Source: Candidatus Rhodoferax bjergmarkensis
GTDB lineage: Bacteria; Pseudomonadota; Gammaproteobacteria; Burkholderiales; Burkholderiaceae_C
Length of the DNA stretch: 64,000 bases
Reading direction: 5' to 3'
Assembly (NCBI GenBank): GCA_016708345.1
Contig: JADJFX010000034.1
Span: 62,001-126,000, forward strand
Within the stretch, counting starts at the first letter, position 1; each line of letters opens with the position of its first letter. This document shows positions 45,077 through 53,115 of this stretch, piece after piece. The position numbers and the translations under genes are program-made. The notes under the pieces are model-generated. The model saw only the letters and a program-made list of their open reading frames with translations. It was not told where the DNA came from and searched no databases.

Positions 45077-46822
45077 CTACATTTCGATCTGACTGATTAG
45101 TTCAAGTGCGCGTTTCTGGGTGGAATTGGGCGTTGTGGTAATTTCAAAAGTTGGTGCGTCCACCGCGCTGCGAGCTCCATTTGGCGTGCGGCAGGTGTTG
45201 CGCACAATGGTCTGGAGCTCTGCCATCAGCGTCTGGAAACTGTGCACTGTTGAGCCGTCAATCAAGGTGCGCTGCTGTACCTTTTTGATTGCCGCATCCG
45301 AACGCTCGGCTGGTGCCACCGGGTCACGGGTGAGCTTTGATTGTTGATCCTCATCGGCAAACATCAGCTCGCGCCAGGCCTCTTTCATGTGCCACTGCAC
45401 GTAATAGGCCAGCATGCACAAAAAAATATGCGCGCGCACCCGATTCTCCAGCCGATGGTGAATCGGACGCACCTTCAAATCCATCGTCTTGATCGAACGA
45501 AACGCCCGCTCCACCTGGGCCAGTGACTTGTAGGCACGCACACAGGCCGGTGCATCCATGCGCTCCTCCTTGATACTGGTGCGAATGATGTAGAGCCCGT
45601 CCAAGGCTGCCTCGCCAGCAATGTTGGCCTGATTGCGCGCAAAAACCAAGGTCGCATCCGTAATGGTCAAATCAAAATGCTTGGCCACCTTGAATCGGTT
45701 GACCACCTTGCCCACGGCCACGCCAATCTTGTCTTGCCCAAGCAGTTTGCCGGCCTCAACACGATCCTTGATTTTTTCCAGCTCATTTTCAGTAGCGGCC
45801 AGCAAATCATTGCGGGTGTGAGCACGCAGCTTGGCCAGCTCCGGATTGCGGCACGCCACCAGCCTCTCACCGGGAAAGTCGGGTGACCTGATCTCCAGCA
45901 AATTGTGCTCATCAAACAGCCCCATTTGCACCTGCCCCTGCTCGACCAGGGTGCGAATGGATGAACTGCGCAAGGCTGTGATCCAGGCCATATCAGCGTC
46001 CTGGCTCATCTCGTCAATGGCCTTTTGCGAAATCATGCCCCTGTCCCCCACCATCACCATACGCTTGAGGCCAAACTGCTCGCGCAGACGCGTCACTTCA
46101 GGCATGAACGTCGTGCTGTCGGCGGTATTGCCTTCGTGCACCGAGATGGCCACCGGGCAGCCCCGATCATCTGTGAGCAGCCCATAGTTGACCTGCAAAG
46201 TACCGCGTTTGCCATCACGGCTGTAGCCCCGCTTGGCCAGCGGGCAGTGCTTGCCCTCGAAGTAACTCGAAGACAGGTCATACAGCACCAGCGCGTCCTC
46301 TTGGAGGTGACGCGAGGCCAGTTTCTTTTGAATCCTGTCCTGCCCGGCCAGCAACCAATCCATGGCGCCATACAGATCGTCCTCGCTGGCATCAAGTACA
46401 CCAAAGTCTTGTGCCAGGGTACTCAAACTCCACAAGCGTGTGGTGGCCAGTTTGGTGGCCGGATCGATGACGCGCTGGGCCACCATGGCCTGCACCAGAT
46501 CGCGCTCACGGCAGGGCTTGGCGGCCAATAGCGCAGCGAAGCCCAAACGCTGCATGGCCAAGGCCACGGCTTGCACATGGCCGTGGGGGCGGGAGGAGCC
46601 AATTTCAAAAGCCTGACCAACCGGCACAAAATTTTCACCCTGCAAAGAGCGACGAATGAGGTCAATGACAGAGTCGGGTAAGTGGGACAAATTGCCAAGC
46701 GTCTCGTTTTTGACCTTGCCGTCCTCGCGGTAACTGCGCCGTAGCAAGTGGGTGCGATAGATCTGGTCTTTGTACTTACGAATCGTAGTGACGACGTGAG
46801 ATGAGCCAATTCTTGATGCCAT
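45077..46822 (-). CDS. IS1634-family transposase
   Basis: A 581-residue DDE transposase of the IS1634 group (IS4-related). The conserved blocks are YDLSSSYFEGKHCPLAKRGY (first Asp), MVMVGDRGMIS (second Asp) and the YxxLxxVERAFR segment seen as YKSLAQVERAFRSIKTMDLK (Glu). It is full length and looks functional. I could not find the terminal inverted repeats. A 9-bp direct repeat TGACTACAT occurs at 45074 and 46868, but it overlaps the stop codon, so I do not treat it as the target duplication. Confidence 0.88.
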   Translation of the reverse strand: MASRIGSSHVVTTIRKYKDQIYRTHLLRRSYREDGKVKNETLGNLSHLPDSVIDLIRRSLQGENFVPVGQAFEIGSSRPHGHVQAVALAMQRLGFAALLAAKPCRERDLVQAMVAQRVIDPATKLATTRLWSLSTLAQDFGVLDASEDDLYGAMDWLLAGQDRIQKKLASRHLQEDALVLYDLSSSYFEGKHCPLAKRGYSRDGKRGTLQVNYGLLTDDRGCPVAISVHEGNTADSTTFMPEVTRLREQFGLKRMVMVGDRGMISQKAIDEMSQDADMAWITALRSSSIRTLVEQGQVQMGLFDEHNLLEIRSPDFPGERLVACRNPELAKLRAHTRNDLLAATENELEKIKDRVEAGKLLGQDKIGVAVGKVVNRFKVAKHFDLTITDATLVFARNQANIAGEAALDGLYIIRTSIKEERMDAPACVRAYKSLAQVERAFRSIKTMDLKVRPIHHRLENRVRAHIFLCMLAYYVQWHMKEAWRELMFADEDQQSKLTRDPVAPAERSDAAIKKVQQRTLIDGSTVHSFQTLMAELQTIVRNTCRTPNGARSAVDAPTFEITTTPNSTQKRALELISQIEM

Positions 46823-46886
46823 GTCATAAATTGTAGCAAAAACTGAAGTTTATTCAATATATTTTAGTGACTACATATTTTGACCC

Positions 46887-46911
46887 AAAAAAACCACCAT
46901 TTGGTGGTTTT
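46887..46911 (-). terminator. Strong hairpin with T tract, possible terminator
   Basis: The arms AAACCACCA and TGGTGGTTT around a 2-nt loop are followed on the minus strand by seven T. It lies between the Tn3 element and the IS transposase and could stop read-through from either side. Confidence 0.5.
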
Positions 46912-47065
46912 GCCTAGCTACAAAGGGTGGAAAACGGGTCGAAAAGACGGAAAATCTTGAGGAACTTCAGGTTAACTGCGGCTGAGTTTGAGGAAGCGCG
47001 GCCTGTAATTGAGGTGATATTTGGAGTTAGGGAGCCGGGCGGAGATAGCCAATTCTTTGACCAAG

Positions 47066-47103
47066 GGGGGCGTCTCAGAAAACGGAATTTAAAGTACGTT
47101 AAG
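47066..47103 (+). repeat. Left terminal inverted repeat of the Tn3 element
   Basis: Reads GGGGGCGTCTCAGAAAACGG, then AATTTAAAGTACGTTAAG. It matches the right end at 36 of 38 positions. Confidence 0.92.
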
Positions 47104-50074
47104 GCTTTGGCAGCGACTGTAGCGGCCTGAACTTCCCCGAACCGACCTTGGCGCTGCTGCGCCAGAGGTAATCGCCGGTCAGGTTGATGTGCTCCCAGCC
47201 CAGCGGCGACAGGTATTGCAACAGCGCGTCATCGACGCCATGTCCGTGATTGCGCAATGCATTCGCAGCCCTTTCCAGATAGACGGTGTTCCACAACACG
47301 ATGGCTGCTGTCACCAGATTGAGGCCACTGGCCCGGTAGCGTTGCTGTTCAAAGCTGCGGTCGCGGATTTCACCCAACCGGTTGAAGAACACCGCCCTGG
47401 CCAGCGCGTTGCGTGCCTCGCCCTTGTTGAGTCCGGCCTGCACACGGCGGCGCAGCTCCACACTTTGCAGCCAGTCCAGGATGAACAGCGTGCGCTCGAT
47501 GCGGCCCAGCTCGCGCAGGGCGATGGCCAGACCGTTCTGGCGTGGATAGCTGCCCAGCTTGCGCAGCATCAGCGAGGCCGTCACCGTGCCCTGCTTGATC
47601 GAAGTGGCCAGCCGTAGAATTTCATCCCAATGGGCGCGAATGGCCTTGATGTTCAGCCTGTCGCTGCTAATCATCGGCTTGAGCGCATCGTAGGCAGTAT
47701 CGCCCTTGGGAATGAACAGTTTGGTATCGCCCAAGTCGCGGATGCGTGGTGCGAAGCGGAAGCCCAGCAGGTGCATCAAGGCGAAGACGTGATCGGTGAA
47801 GCCCGCCGTGTCGGTGTAGTGTTCTTCGATGCGCAGGTCGGACTCGTGGTACAGCAGGCCATCGAGCACATAGGTCGAGTCACGCACGCCGACATTGACC
47901 ACCTTGGTGTGAAAGGGCGCATACTGGTCGGAGATATGGGTGTAAAACGTCCGCCCAGGGCTGCTTCCATACTTCGGGTTGATATGCCCGGTGCTCTCTG
48001 CCTTGCCGCCAGTTCTGAAGTTCTGACCATCCGACGATGACGTGGTGCCGTCGCCCCAGTTTCCGGCGAAGGATTGTCGAAACTGTGCGTTCACCAACTC
48101 GGCCAACGCCGTCGAATAGGTTTTGTCGCGAACGTGCCAGGCTTGCAGCCGGGACAGCTTGGCATACGTTGTGCCAGGGCAGGACTCGGCCATTTTGGTC
48201 AAGCCAAGGTTGATCGCATCGGCCAGGATTGTCGTCATCAGCAAGGTTTTATCCTTGGCGGTGTCGCCGGTCTTCAGGTGCGTGAAGTGGCGGGTGAAGC
48301 CCGTCCACTCATCGACCTCCATCAGCAGCTCGGTAATCTTGAGGTGTGGCAGGATCATGGCCGTCTGGTCGATCAGGACTTGCGCAGCATCTGGCACCGC
48401 CGGGTCCAACGGCGTAATCTTCAGGCCAGATGCTGTGGTGATGATGGCGTCCGGTAGATCATTGGCCGCCGCCATGCGGTTGACTGTGGCGAGCTTTTCC
48501 TCCAACAATTCCAGCCGTTCACGCAGGTACTGATCGCAGTCGGTGACTACGGCCAACGGCAATTCGCTGGCCAGCTTCAGCGTGACGAACTTCTCGACCG
48601 GCACCAAGTATTCGTCGAAGTCTTTGAACTGGCGCGAGCCTTGCACCCACACATCGCCCGAGCGCAGCGCGTTCTTCAGTTCCGACAGCGCGCAAAACTC
48701 GTAGTAACGCCGGTCGATGCCATCGTCGGTCAGAACCAGTTTGGCCCAGCGTGGCTTGATGAATGCAGTTGGTGCGTCGACGGGCACCTTGCGGGCACTG
48801 TCGCTGTTCATGCCGCGCAGAACATCGATGGCATCGAGCACACCTTTGGCGGCGGGCGCGGCTCGCAGCTTGAGCACGTCGAGGAAATGCGGCGCGTAGC
48901 GGCGCAAGGTGGCGTAGCTCTCGCCAATGTGATGCAAGAAATCAAAATCCGCAGGCCGCGCCAGTGTTTGCGCCTCGGTGACACTGGCGGCGAAGGTGTC
49001 CCACGGCATGACCGCTTCGATGGCGGCAAACGGATCGCCGCCGCTTTGCTTGGCGTCGATCAAGGCTTGGCCGATACGTCCATACATCCGCACCTTGTCG
49101 TTGATCGCCTTGCCGCTGGCCTGAAACTGCTGCTGATGCTTGTTCTTGGCCGCGTTGAACAGCTTGCCGATGATGCGGTCGTGCAGGTCAATGATTTCAT
49201 CGGTGACTGTGGCCATGCCTTCGATGGTCAGCGCAACCAAGGTGGCATAGCGTCGCTGCGGCTCGAACTTGGCCAAGTCGGCGGGCGTCATCTGGCCACC
49301 TTCACGGGCGATCTTGAGCAAACGGTTTTGGTGAACCTGCCGTTCGATGCCAACCGGTAAGTCAAGTGCCTGCCAGGCTTTGAGGCGTTCGATGTGTTCA
49401 AGCATGTGGCGCGAGTTCGGCTTGACGGGCGACTGGCGCAGCCACGCCAGCCAGGTCGCTTTGCTGCCCTCCTTGCGTTTGAGAAGTTCGTCCAGGCGCT
49501 GCCGGTGGACGCTTGTCAGTGTGTCGGTCAGCGCGGCGTGAATGCGCCGGTTGGCGCGGGTGATCGCCTCGGCGCAGATGCGCTCCATCACGCCGACCGC
49601 TGGCAGTAATACGCTCTTGCGGCGCAACCCCTCGGCCAGTTCGCGTGCCAGCACGATGCCCTTGTCGGTTTGCCAAGCCAGATCGTCCAGGCTATGCACG
49701 GCAGCCCGATAATGGCTCAGCGTCGTGAACGATTGGAAGCCGTAGGCTGATTGCAACTCCAACAGATGTTCGCGCCGCGTTTCGGCGCGTTGGCCGTAGT
49801 CGTTCCAGATGTCGCCAGGCAGCTTGAGCTGGTCGGCCACTATGCGCAACAAGGGCGCATCGGGTTCCGCGTCAGCAGTGAGCGCGATGCCCGGATAGCG
49901 CATGTAGCAAAGCTGCACCGCAAAGCCCAGCCGATTTGCCGCGCCCCGACGCTGCCGAATGCGGGCTAGGTCGGCGTCGTTGAAGGTGTAGAGCCGGATC
50001 AGCTCATCTTTGGCATCGGGCAGTGCCAACAGGCTTTCGCGCTCAGTGGCGGACAGGATCGAACGGCGCGGCAT
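47099..50074 (-). CDS. tnpA: Tn3-family transposase
   Basis: A 991-residue transposase. The N-terminal DUF4158 domain opens MPRRSILSATERESLLALPD; the Tn3 catalytic region is in the C-terminal third, with YVLDGLLYHESDLRIEEHYT, TDTAGFTDHVFALMHLLGFR and the final NTVYLERAANAL block. The ATG at 50074 has AAGGAAA upstream and gives normal length; the frame is open 17 codons more. The stop falls in the left terminal repeat. All parts look intact. Confidence 0.95.
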   Translation of the reverse strand: MPRRSILSATERESLLALPDAKDELIRLYTFNDADLARIRQRRGAANRLGFAVQLCYMRYPGIALTADAEPDAPLLRIVADQLKLPGDIWNDYGQRAETRREHLLELQSAYGFQSFTTLSHYRAAVHSLDDLAWQTDKGIVLARELAEGLRRKSVLLPAVGVMERICAEAITRANRRIHAALTDTLTSVHRQRLDELLKRKEGSKATWLAWLRQSPVKPNSRHMLEHIERLKAWQALDLPVGIERQVHQNRLLKIAREGGQMTPADLAKFEPQRRYATLVALTIEGMATVTDEIIDLHDRIIGKLFNAAKNKHQQQFQASGKAINDKVRMYGRIGQALIDAKQSGGDPFAAIEAVMPWDTFAASVTEAQTLARPADFDFLHHIGESYATLRRYAPHFLDVLKLRAAPAAKGVLDAIDVLRGMNSDSARKVPVDAPTAFIKPRWAKLVLTDDGIDRRYYEFCALSELKNALRSGDVWVQGSRQFKDFDEYLVPVEKFVTLKLASELPLAVVTDCDQYLRERLELLEEKLATVNRMAAANDLPDAIITTASGLKITPLDPAVPDAAQVLIDQTAMILPHLKITELLMEVDEWTGFTRHFTHLKTGDTAKDKTLLMTTILADAINLGLTKMAESCPGTTYAKLSRLQAWHVRDKTYSTALAELVNAQFRQSFAGNWGDGTTSSSDGQNFRTGGKAESTGHINPKYGSSPGRTFYTHISDQYAPFHTKVVNVGVRDSTYVLDGLLYHESDLRIEEHYTDTAGFTDHVFALMHLLGFRFAPRIRDLGDTKLFIPKGDTAYDALKPMISSDRLNIKAIRAHWDEILRLATSIKQGTVTASLMLRKLGSYPRQNGLAIALRELGRIERTLFILDWLQSVELRRRVQAGLNKGEARNALARAVFFNRLGEIRDRSFEQQRYRASGLNLVTAAIVLWNTVYLERAANALRNHGHGVDDALLQYLSPLGWEHINLTGDYLWRSSAKVGSGKFRPLQSLPKP

Positions 50075-50292
50075 GCAGTTTCCTTCTTCTTGAAAACGTA
50101 GGTTTTCGACAGCCTGCCGGGCCATTCAGTGCAGCACGCGAATCAAGGGTTACGGTTCTCGAAAACAGTTCTTGAAATGTTATTCTCGATACCATACCAT
50201 TGCAATGAGTTTCGATAAGAAAGAATACCTATGCGACCGTCCGTTGCCCTGAAACCCCTTCACAACACCAATTGCAATGAAATGACGACTGA

Positions 50293-51083
50293 CAGTATCA
50301 CTGTGGATCGCTCGATCACAAAGCCGAGGCTAAAGCACGGCGAGAGATTGAAACCTGTTTTGCAGCAGGCACGCTGGTACAAAACAAGAAGGCCCTGGTG
50401 CCGATTGAGAAAAACGGTTGGCGACTGGGTTTTGCCCAAATGCCGGAGAACGGCGGCGAGCAGGCGTACAAACGGGTGCTCAAGACCTTTGCTCATGAAC
50501 CCCAGCGGATAGTTGATCTAGGGTACGTCCTACCTGGGCTAGACAGAGCCCCTGGACAGCCAATTCAACAAAGGCGAATCTCGGTGACCCGGAATCACCC
50601 TTTCTGGACCAAAGAACAAGGGTGGACGGCGGTCAGTGAGCTTCAAGTATACGAATCGACTTTCGAAGACAAGTCCGGGCAGTCGATTGAATTCGCAAGA
50701 CTGAGAAACGTGTATATATCCGACCAGCCCAATGTGGGTTGGAAGCCGAATCACATGGGCGCCACGGATAGTCCTGGGGCGCTTTGGGATTACGATACCC
50801 ACAAGCTGATTGCCGCATCCGTGATGCCCTTGGAAGCGGTGGAAGAGACCTACCGCGATCTGGGCGATCCTGAGGCGATTGACCCCGATTTGTTCTTCAA
50901 GGCACCGGTTTATAACCTGGAGGTCGAAGATTTCCACACCTACTACGTGGGCGAACACGGTATCTGGTACACAACAAGGGAGATGGGCACATTTTGCCTA
51001 TTCGACCGTCCGTTGTGCTCGACATGAAGTGCAGTATGCGAAGCGGTGAACCGCGTTTGCTGGGCAAGTGGATAGCCAAATGA
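50293..51083 (+). pseudogene. HINT-domain polymorphic toxin fragment, frameshifted
   Basis: The frame opens after a stop at 50290 without a start. It holds the HINT start CFAAGTLVQNKKALVPIEK (catalytic Cys at 50356), then a scrambled stretch where the next frame reads TVGDWVLP, then VTRNHPFWTKEQGWTAVSEL and VYNLEVEDFHTYYVGEHGIW. There TGGTAC lacks one G; with it the protein continues VHNKGDGHILPIRPSVVLDM to a stop at 51083 that overlaps the next ATG. Pretoxin-HINT domains sit before the toxin tip of secreted polymorphic toxins. Here the N-terminal delivery part is gone. Confidence 0.75.
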
Positions 51084-51445
51084 GCTCCAGCATTGAGGCA
51101 CTGGCCAGCGCTTGGGCGCGCATTGCGGCGGAAGCGACGCTCCCATCAGACTACGAAGGCACCGCCTCGCCAGAAGCACACCGGGCATCCGAAACTATCA
51201 GGCGAGGATTCGTGACCATATCGTCGCCACCAATGACATGCGCCTGTTTGCCTGTTGCATTTGCTTGGTCAAGCATCGCTGGGCATGAGAAAGCTCTGTG
51301 GCCGCAAGACTTCGAGCGTATGGCCCGTGAGGTAGAACAAGCGCTTTGTGAAGCTGACGACCCCAATGCCAAGTTTTATACCAATGTAGAAGTCATGCAG
51401 GCGATGCGGGAACGCATCGACCGGGCGCGAGACAAGCCATGCTGA
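51080..51445 (+). CDS. Small protein, candidate immunity protein of the HINT toxin
   Basis: A 121-residue protein from the ATG at 51080, which overlaps the restored stop of the HINT fragment (ATGA). It is cysteine-poor and helical, with the segments FERMAREVEQALCEADDPNA and MQAMRERIDRA at the end. Position right after a polymorphic toxin is where immunity genes lie, so I infer that role. I recognise no immunity family. The stop overlaps the resolvase start by 7 bases. Confidence 0.5.
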   Translation: MSSSIEALASAWARIAAEATLPSDYEGTASPEAHRASETIRRGFVTISSPPMTCACLPVAFAWSSIAGHEKALWPQDFERMAREVEQALCEADDPNAKFYTNVEVMQAMRERIDRARDKPC

Positions 51446-51999
51446 TCGGCTACGCTCGTGTTTCGACGCAGGATCAGAACCTTGAGTTGCAGAGCGAAGC
51501 CTTGACCAAGGCCGGATGCCAAAAGGTCTTTGAGGACAAAGTGAGCGGTACGCGCGCTGACCGCCCCGGTCTGGCCAAGGCGCTCGAAATGCTGCGCGAC
51601 GGTGACACACTCGTCGTATGGAAACTGGATCGCTTGGGCCGTAGCGTCAAGCAACTGGTCGATCTGGTCGGCCAGCTGCACAAGCAAGGCGTTCAGTTCA
51701 AGAGCCTGACCGACGCGATTGATACCGGCACGCCATCTGGCCGGTTCTTCTTCCACGTTATGGCCAGCCTTGCCGAAATGGAGCGCGAGCTGATCGTTGA
51801 GCGCACCCGCGCTGGGCTGGATGTGGCCCCTGCCGGCTTATGCGGCAAGGGCGGTCGCAAGCCAAAGATGACGGGCAGCAAGATCGAATCGGCCAAGAAG
51901 CTGCTAGCCAACGGCGTGCCCCCTAAGGACGTGGCCAAGAACCTCGGCGTGTCCGTTCCTACGCTTTACCGCTGGGTGCCAGCCTCGGCGCACGCTTAG
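51439..51999 (+). CDS. tnpR: Tn3-type serine resolvase
   Basis: A 186-residue serine recombinase that resolves cointegrates. The nucleophile Ser is in IGYARVSTQDQNLELQ; VWKLDRLGRSVKQL and SLAEMERELIVERTRAGL are the family blocks, and a C-terminal helix-turn-helix is seen (PPKDVAKNLGVSVPTLYRW). It lies at the right end of the transposon, far from tnpA, with the cargo between. The resolution site is probably near 50080-50290 or just before this gene; I could not mark it. Confidence 0.93.
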   Translation: MLIGYARVSTQDQNLELQSEALTKAGCQKVFEDKVSGTRADRPGLAKALEMLRDGDTLVVWKLDRLGRSVKQLVDLVGQLHKQGVQFKSLTDAIDTGTPSGRFFFHVMASLAEMERELIVERTRAGLDVAPAGLCGKGGRKPKMTGSKIESAKKLLANGVPPKDVAKNLGVSVPTLYRWVPASAHA

Positions 52000-52032
52000 C
52001 GTACTTTAAATTCCGTTTTCTGAGACGACCCC
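51995..52032 (-). repeat. Right terminal inverted repeat of the Tn3 element
   Basis: On the minus strand it reads GGGGTCGTCTCAGAAAACGG, then AATTTAAAGTACGCTAAG. Flanked by ACCAAG. Confidence 0.92.
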
Positions 52033-52223
52033 ACCAAGCCTTTTAGCCATTGGTTGGTCACGGCGCCCCTACACCGAGAGCTCCGTGCGGGGTTCTTTCG
52101 GTGACGATTTGTTATTTTTTGCATGACTGCTATCCGAAAATCTGACAGGCAGCTTCCTGACTCAAACCGACCACCCCTCAAACGCCACCCCGCCACAACC
52201 CCGCGTTAACAGCACCCGCAAGA

Positions 52224-52982
52224 CTATGCCCTCACAGCACGCGCCAGCAACACCGCCTGCGCCAGCGCAAAGTCCTGCGGGTAGGTCACCTTGAAGTTCT
52301 GCGCGCTGCCTTCCACCAACAGCGGGGCTTGGCCCACAAACTCCATGGCGCTGGACTCGTCGGTCACGGCGTCGCCTGCCGCCTGCAACGCAGCCATGAG
52401 CGGCCCCAGACGAAACATCTGCGGGGTTTGGGCCAGCCACTTGTCATGCCGGTCCACCGTTTCAGCCACCCGGCCCCCAGCTTCGCGTTTGAGGGTGTCG
52501 GGCAGCTTCAGGGCCAACAGGCCACCGACCGGGTCGTTCACGCAGGCGTCAATCAAGGCGTCGATCTGCTCAGGCGTGATCAGGCAGCGGGCGGCGTCGT
52601 GCACCAGCACCCAATCTTGCACAGAGGCACCCCGTTCCATCAATGCAGTTAGACCATTAAAAACACTGTTTGCGCGCGTCAATCCTCCGCAAGCAGCTAT
52701 TAAAACAGTAGCGAAATTGGCAGGTACCGTGTCAAAAAAGGTGTCCCCTTCCGACACCACCACCAGCACCCCGGCCAAACGCGGCACCCTGGCAAACGCG
52801 CCCAAGGTGTGCAGCACCATGGGCTGACCGGCCACGTGCTGGTACTGCTTGGGGCCATCGCTACCCGCGCGCGAGCCGGTGCCTGCACAGGGGATTAAGG
52901 CCCACAAGCGCTGAACCGGGGACGGGATCGAATCAGTGGGCAGCGCAAAAGAGGAGCGGGATTTGGGGGATATGGTGGTCAT
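52224..52982 (-). CDS. ispD: 2-C-methyl-D-erythritol 4-phosphate cytidylyltransferase
   Basis: A 252-residue nucleotidyltransferase of the isoprenoid pathway that makes CDP-methylerythritol. The CTP-binding loop is seen as PCAGTGSRAGSDGPKQY; CGGLTRANSVFNGL, VLVHDAARCLI and DESSAMEFVG are the further family blocks. The first 25 residues are extra, so translation may begin later than 52982. The segment coding LIAACGGLTR resembles the dispersed repeat at DNA level. Its usual neighbour ispF is 24.6 kb away. Confidence 0.95.
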   Translation of the reverse strand: MTTISPKSRSSFALPTDSIPSPVQRLWALIPCAGTGSRAGSDGPKQYQHVAGQPMVLHTLGAFARVPRLAGVLVVVSEGDTFFDTVPANFATVLIAACGGLTRANSVFNGLTALMERGASVQDWVLVHDAARCLITPEQIDALIDACVNDPVGGLLALKLPDTLKREAGGRVAETVDRHDKWLAQTPQMFRLGPLMAALQAAGDAVTDESSAMEFVGQAPLLVEGSAQNFKVTYPQDFALAQAVLLARAVRA

Positions 52983-53115
52983 GGGGCACGGGTAGAGAGG
53001 TTCGCCATTCTAAAATCCAACTTGGCAAGCGCTGCCAGACACCCTCCTCACCGTGTGCGGGGGGTGTTTTGTTTTTGTGTTTTTTGTTTCTCAAACAGTG
53101 GTCTTCAGGCGATTC

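Larger units (their letters stand above)
47066..52032. mobile_element. Complete Tn3-family transposon with toxin-gene cargo
   Basis: A 4,967-bp element bounded by 38-bp inverted repeats (two mismatches) and flanked on both sides by ACCAAG (47060-47065 and 52033-52038), a 6-bp target duplication. It carries tnpA, a serine resolvase and, between them, a broken HINT-domain gene with a possible immunity gene. The stop codons of tnpA and the resolvase lie inside the terminal repeats. The intact ends and duplication suggest recent insertion. Confidence 0.93.

Noticed and set aside
45074..46876. TGACTACAT direct repeats as the target duplication of the IS1634-family element
   Set aside because: The left copy overlaps the transposase stop codon, and no inverted repeats lie inside the copies.
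46927..47130. A 67-codon plus frame beside the transposon
   Set aside because: It runs through the left inverted repeat, so the end is fused by insertion. Without the transposon it would be about 48 codons, and I recognise nothing in it.
52060..52115. CACCGA/TCGGTG stem followed by T-rich sequence as a terminator
   Set aside because: The stem is short, the loop is long and the T tract lies too far away. No gene on the plus strand needs it.
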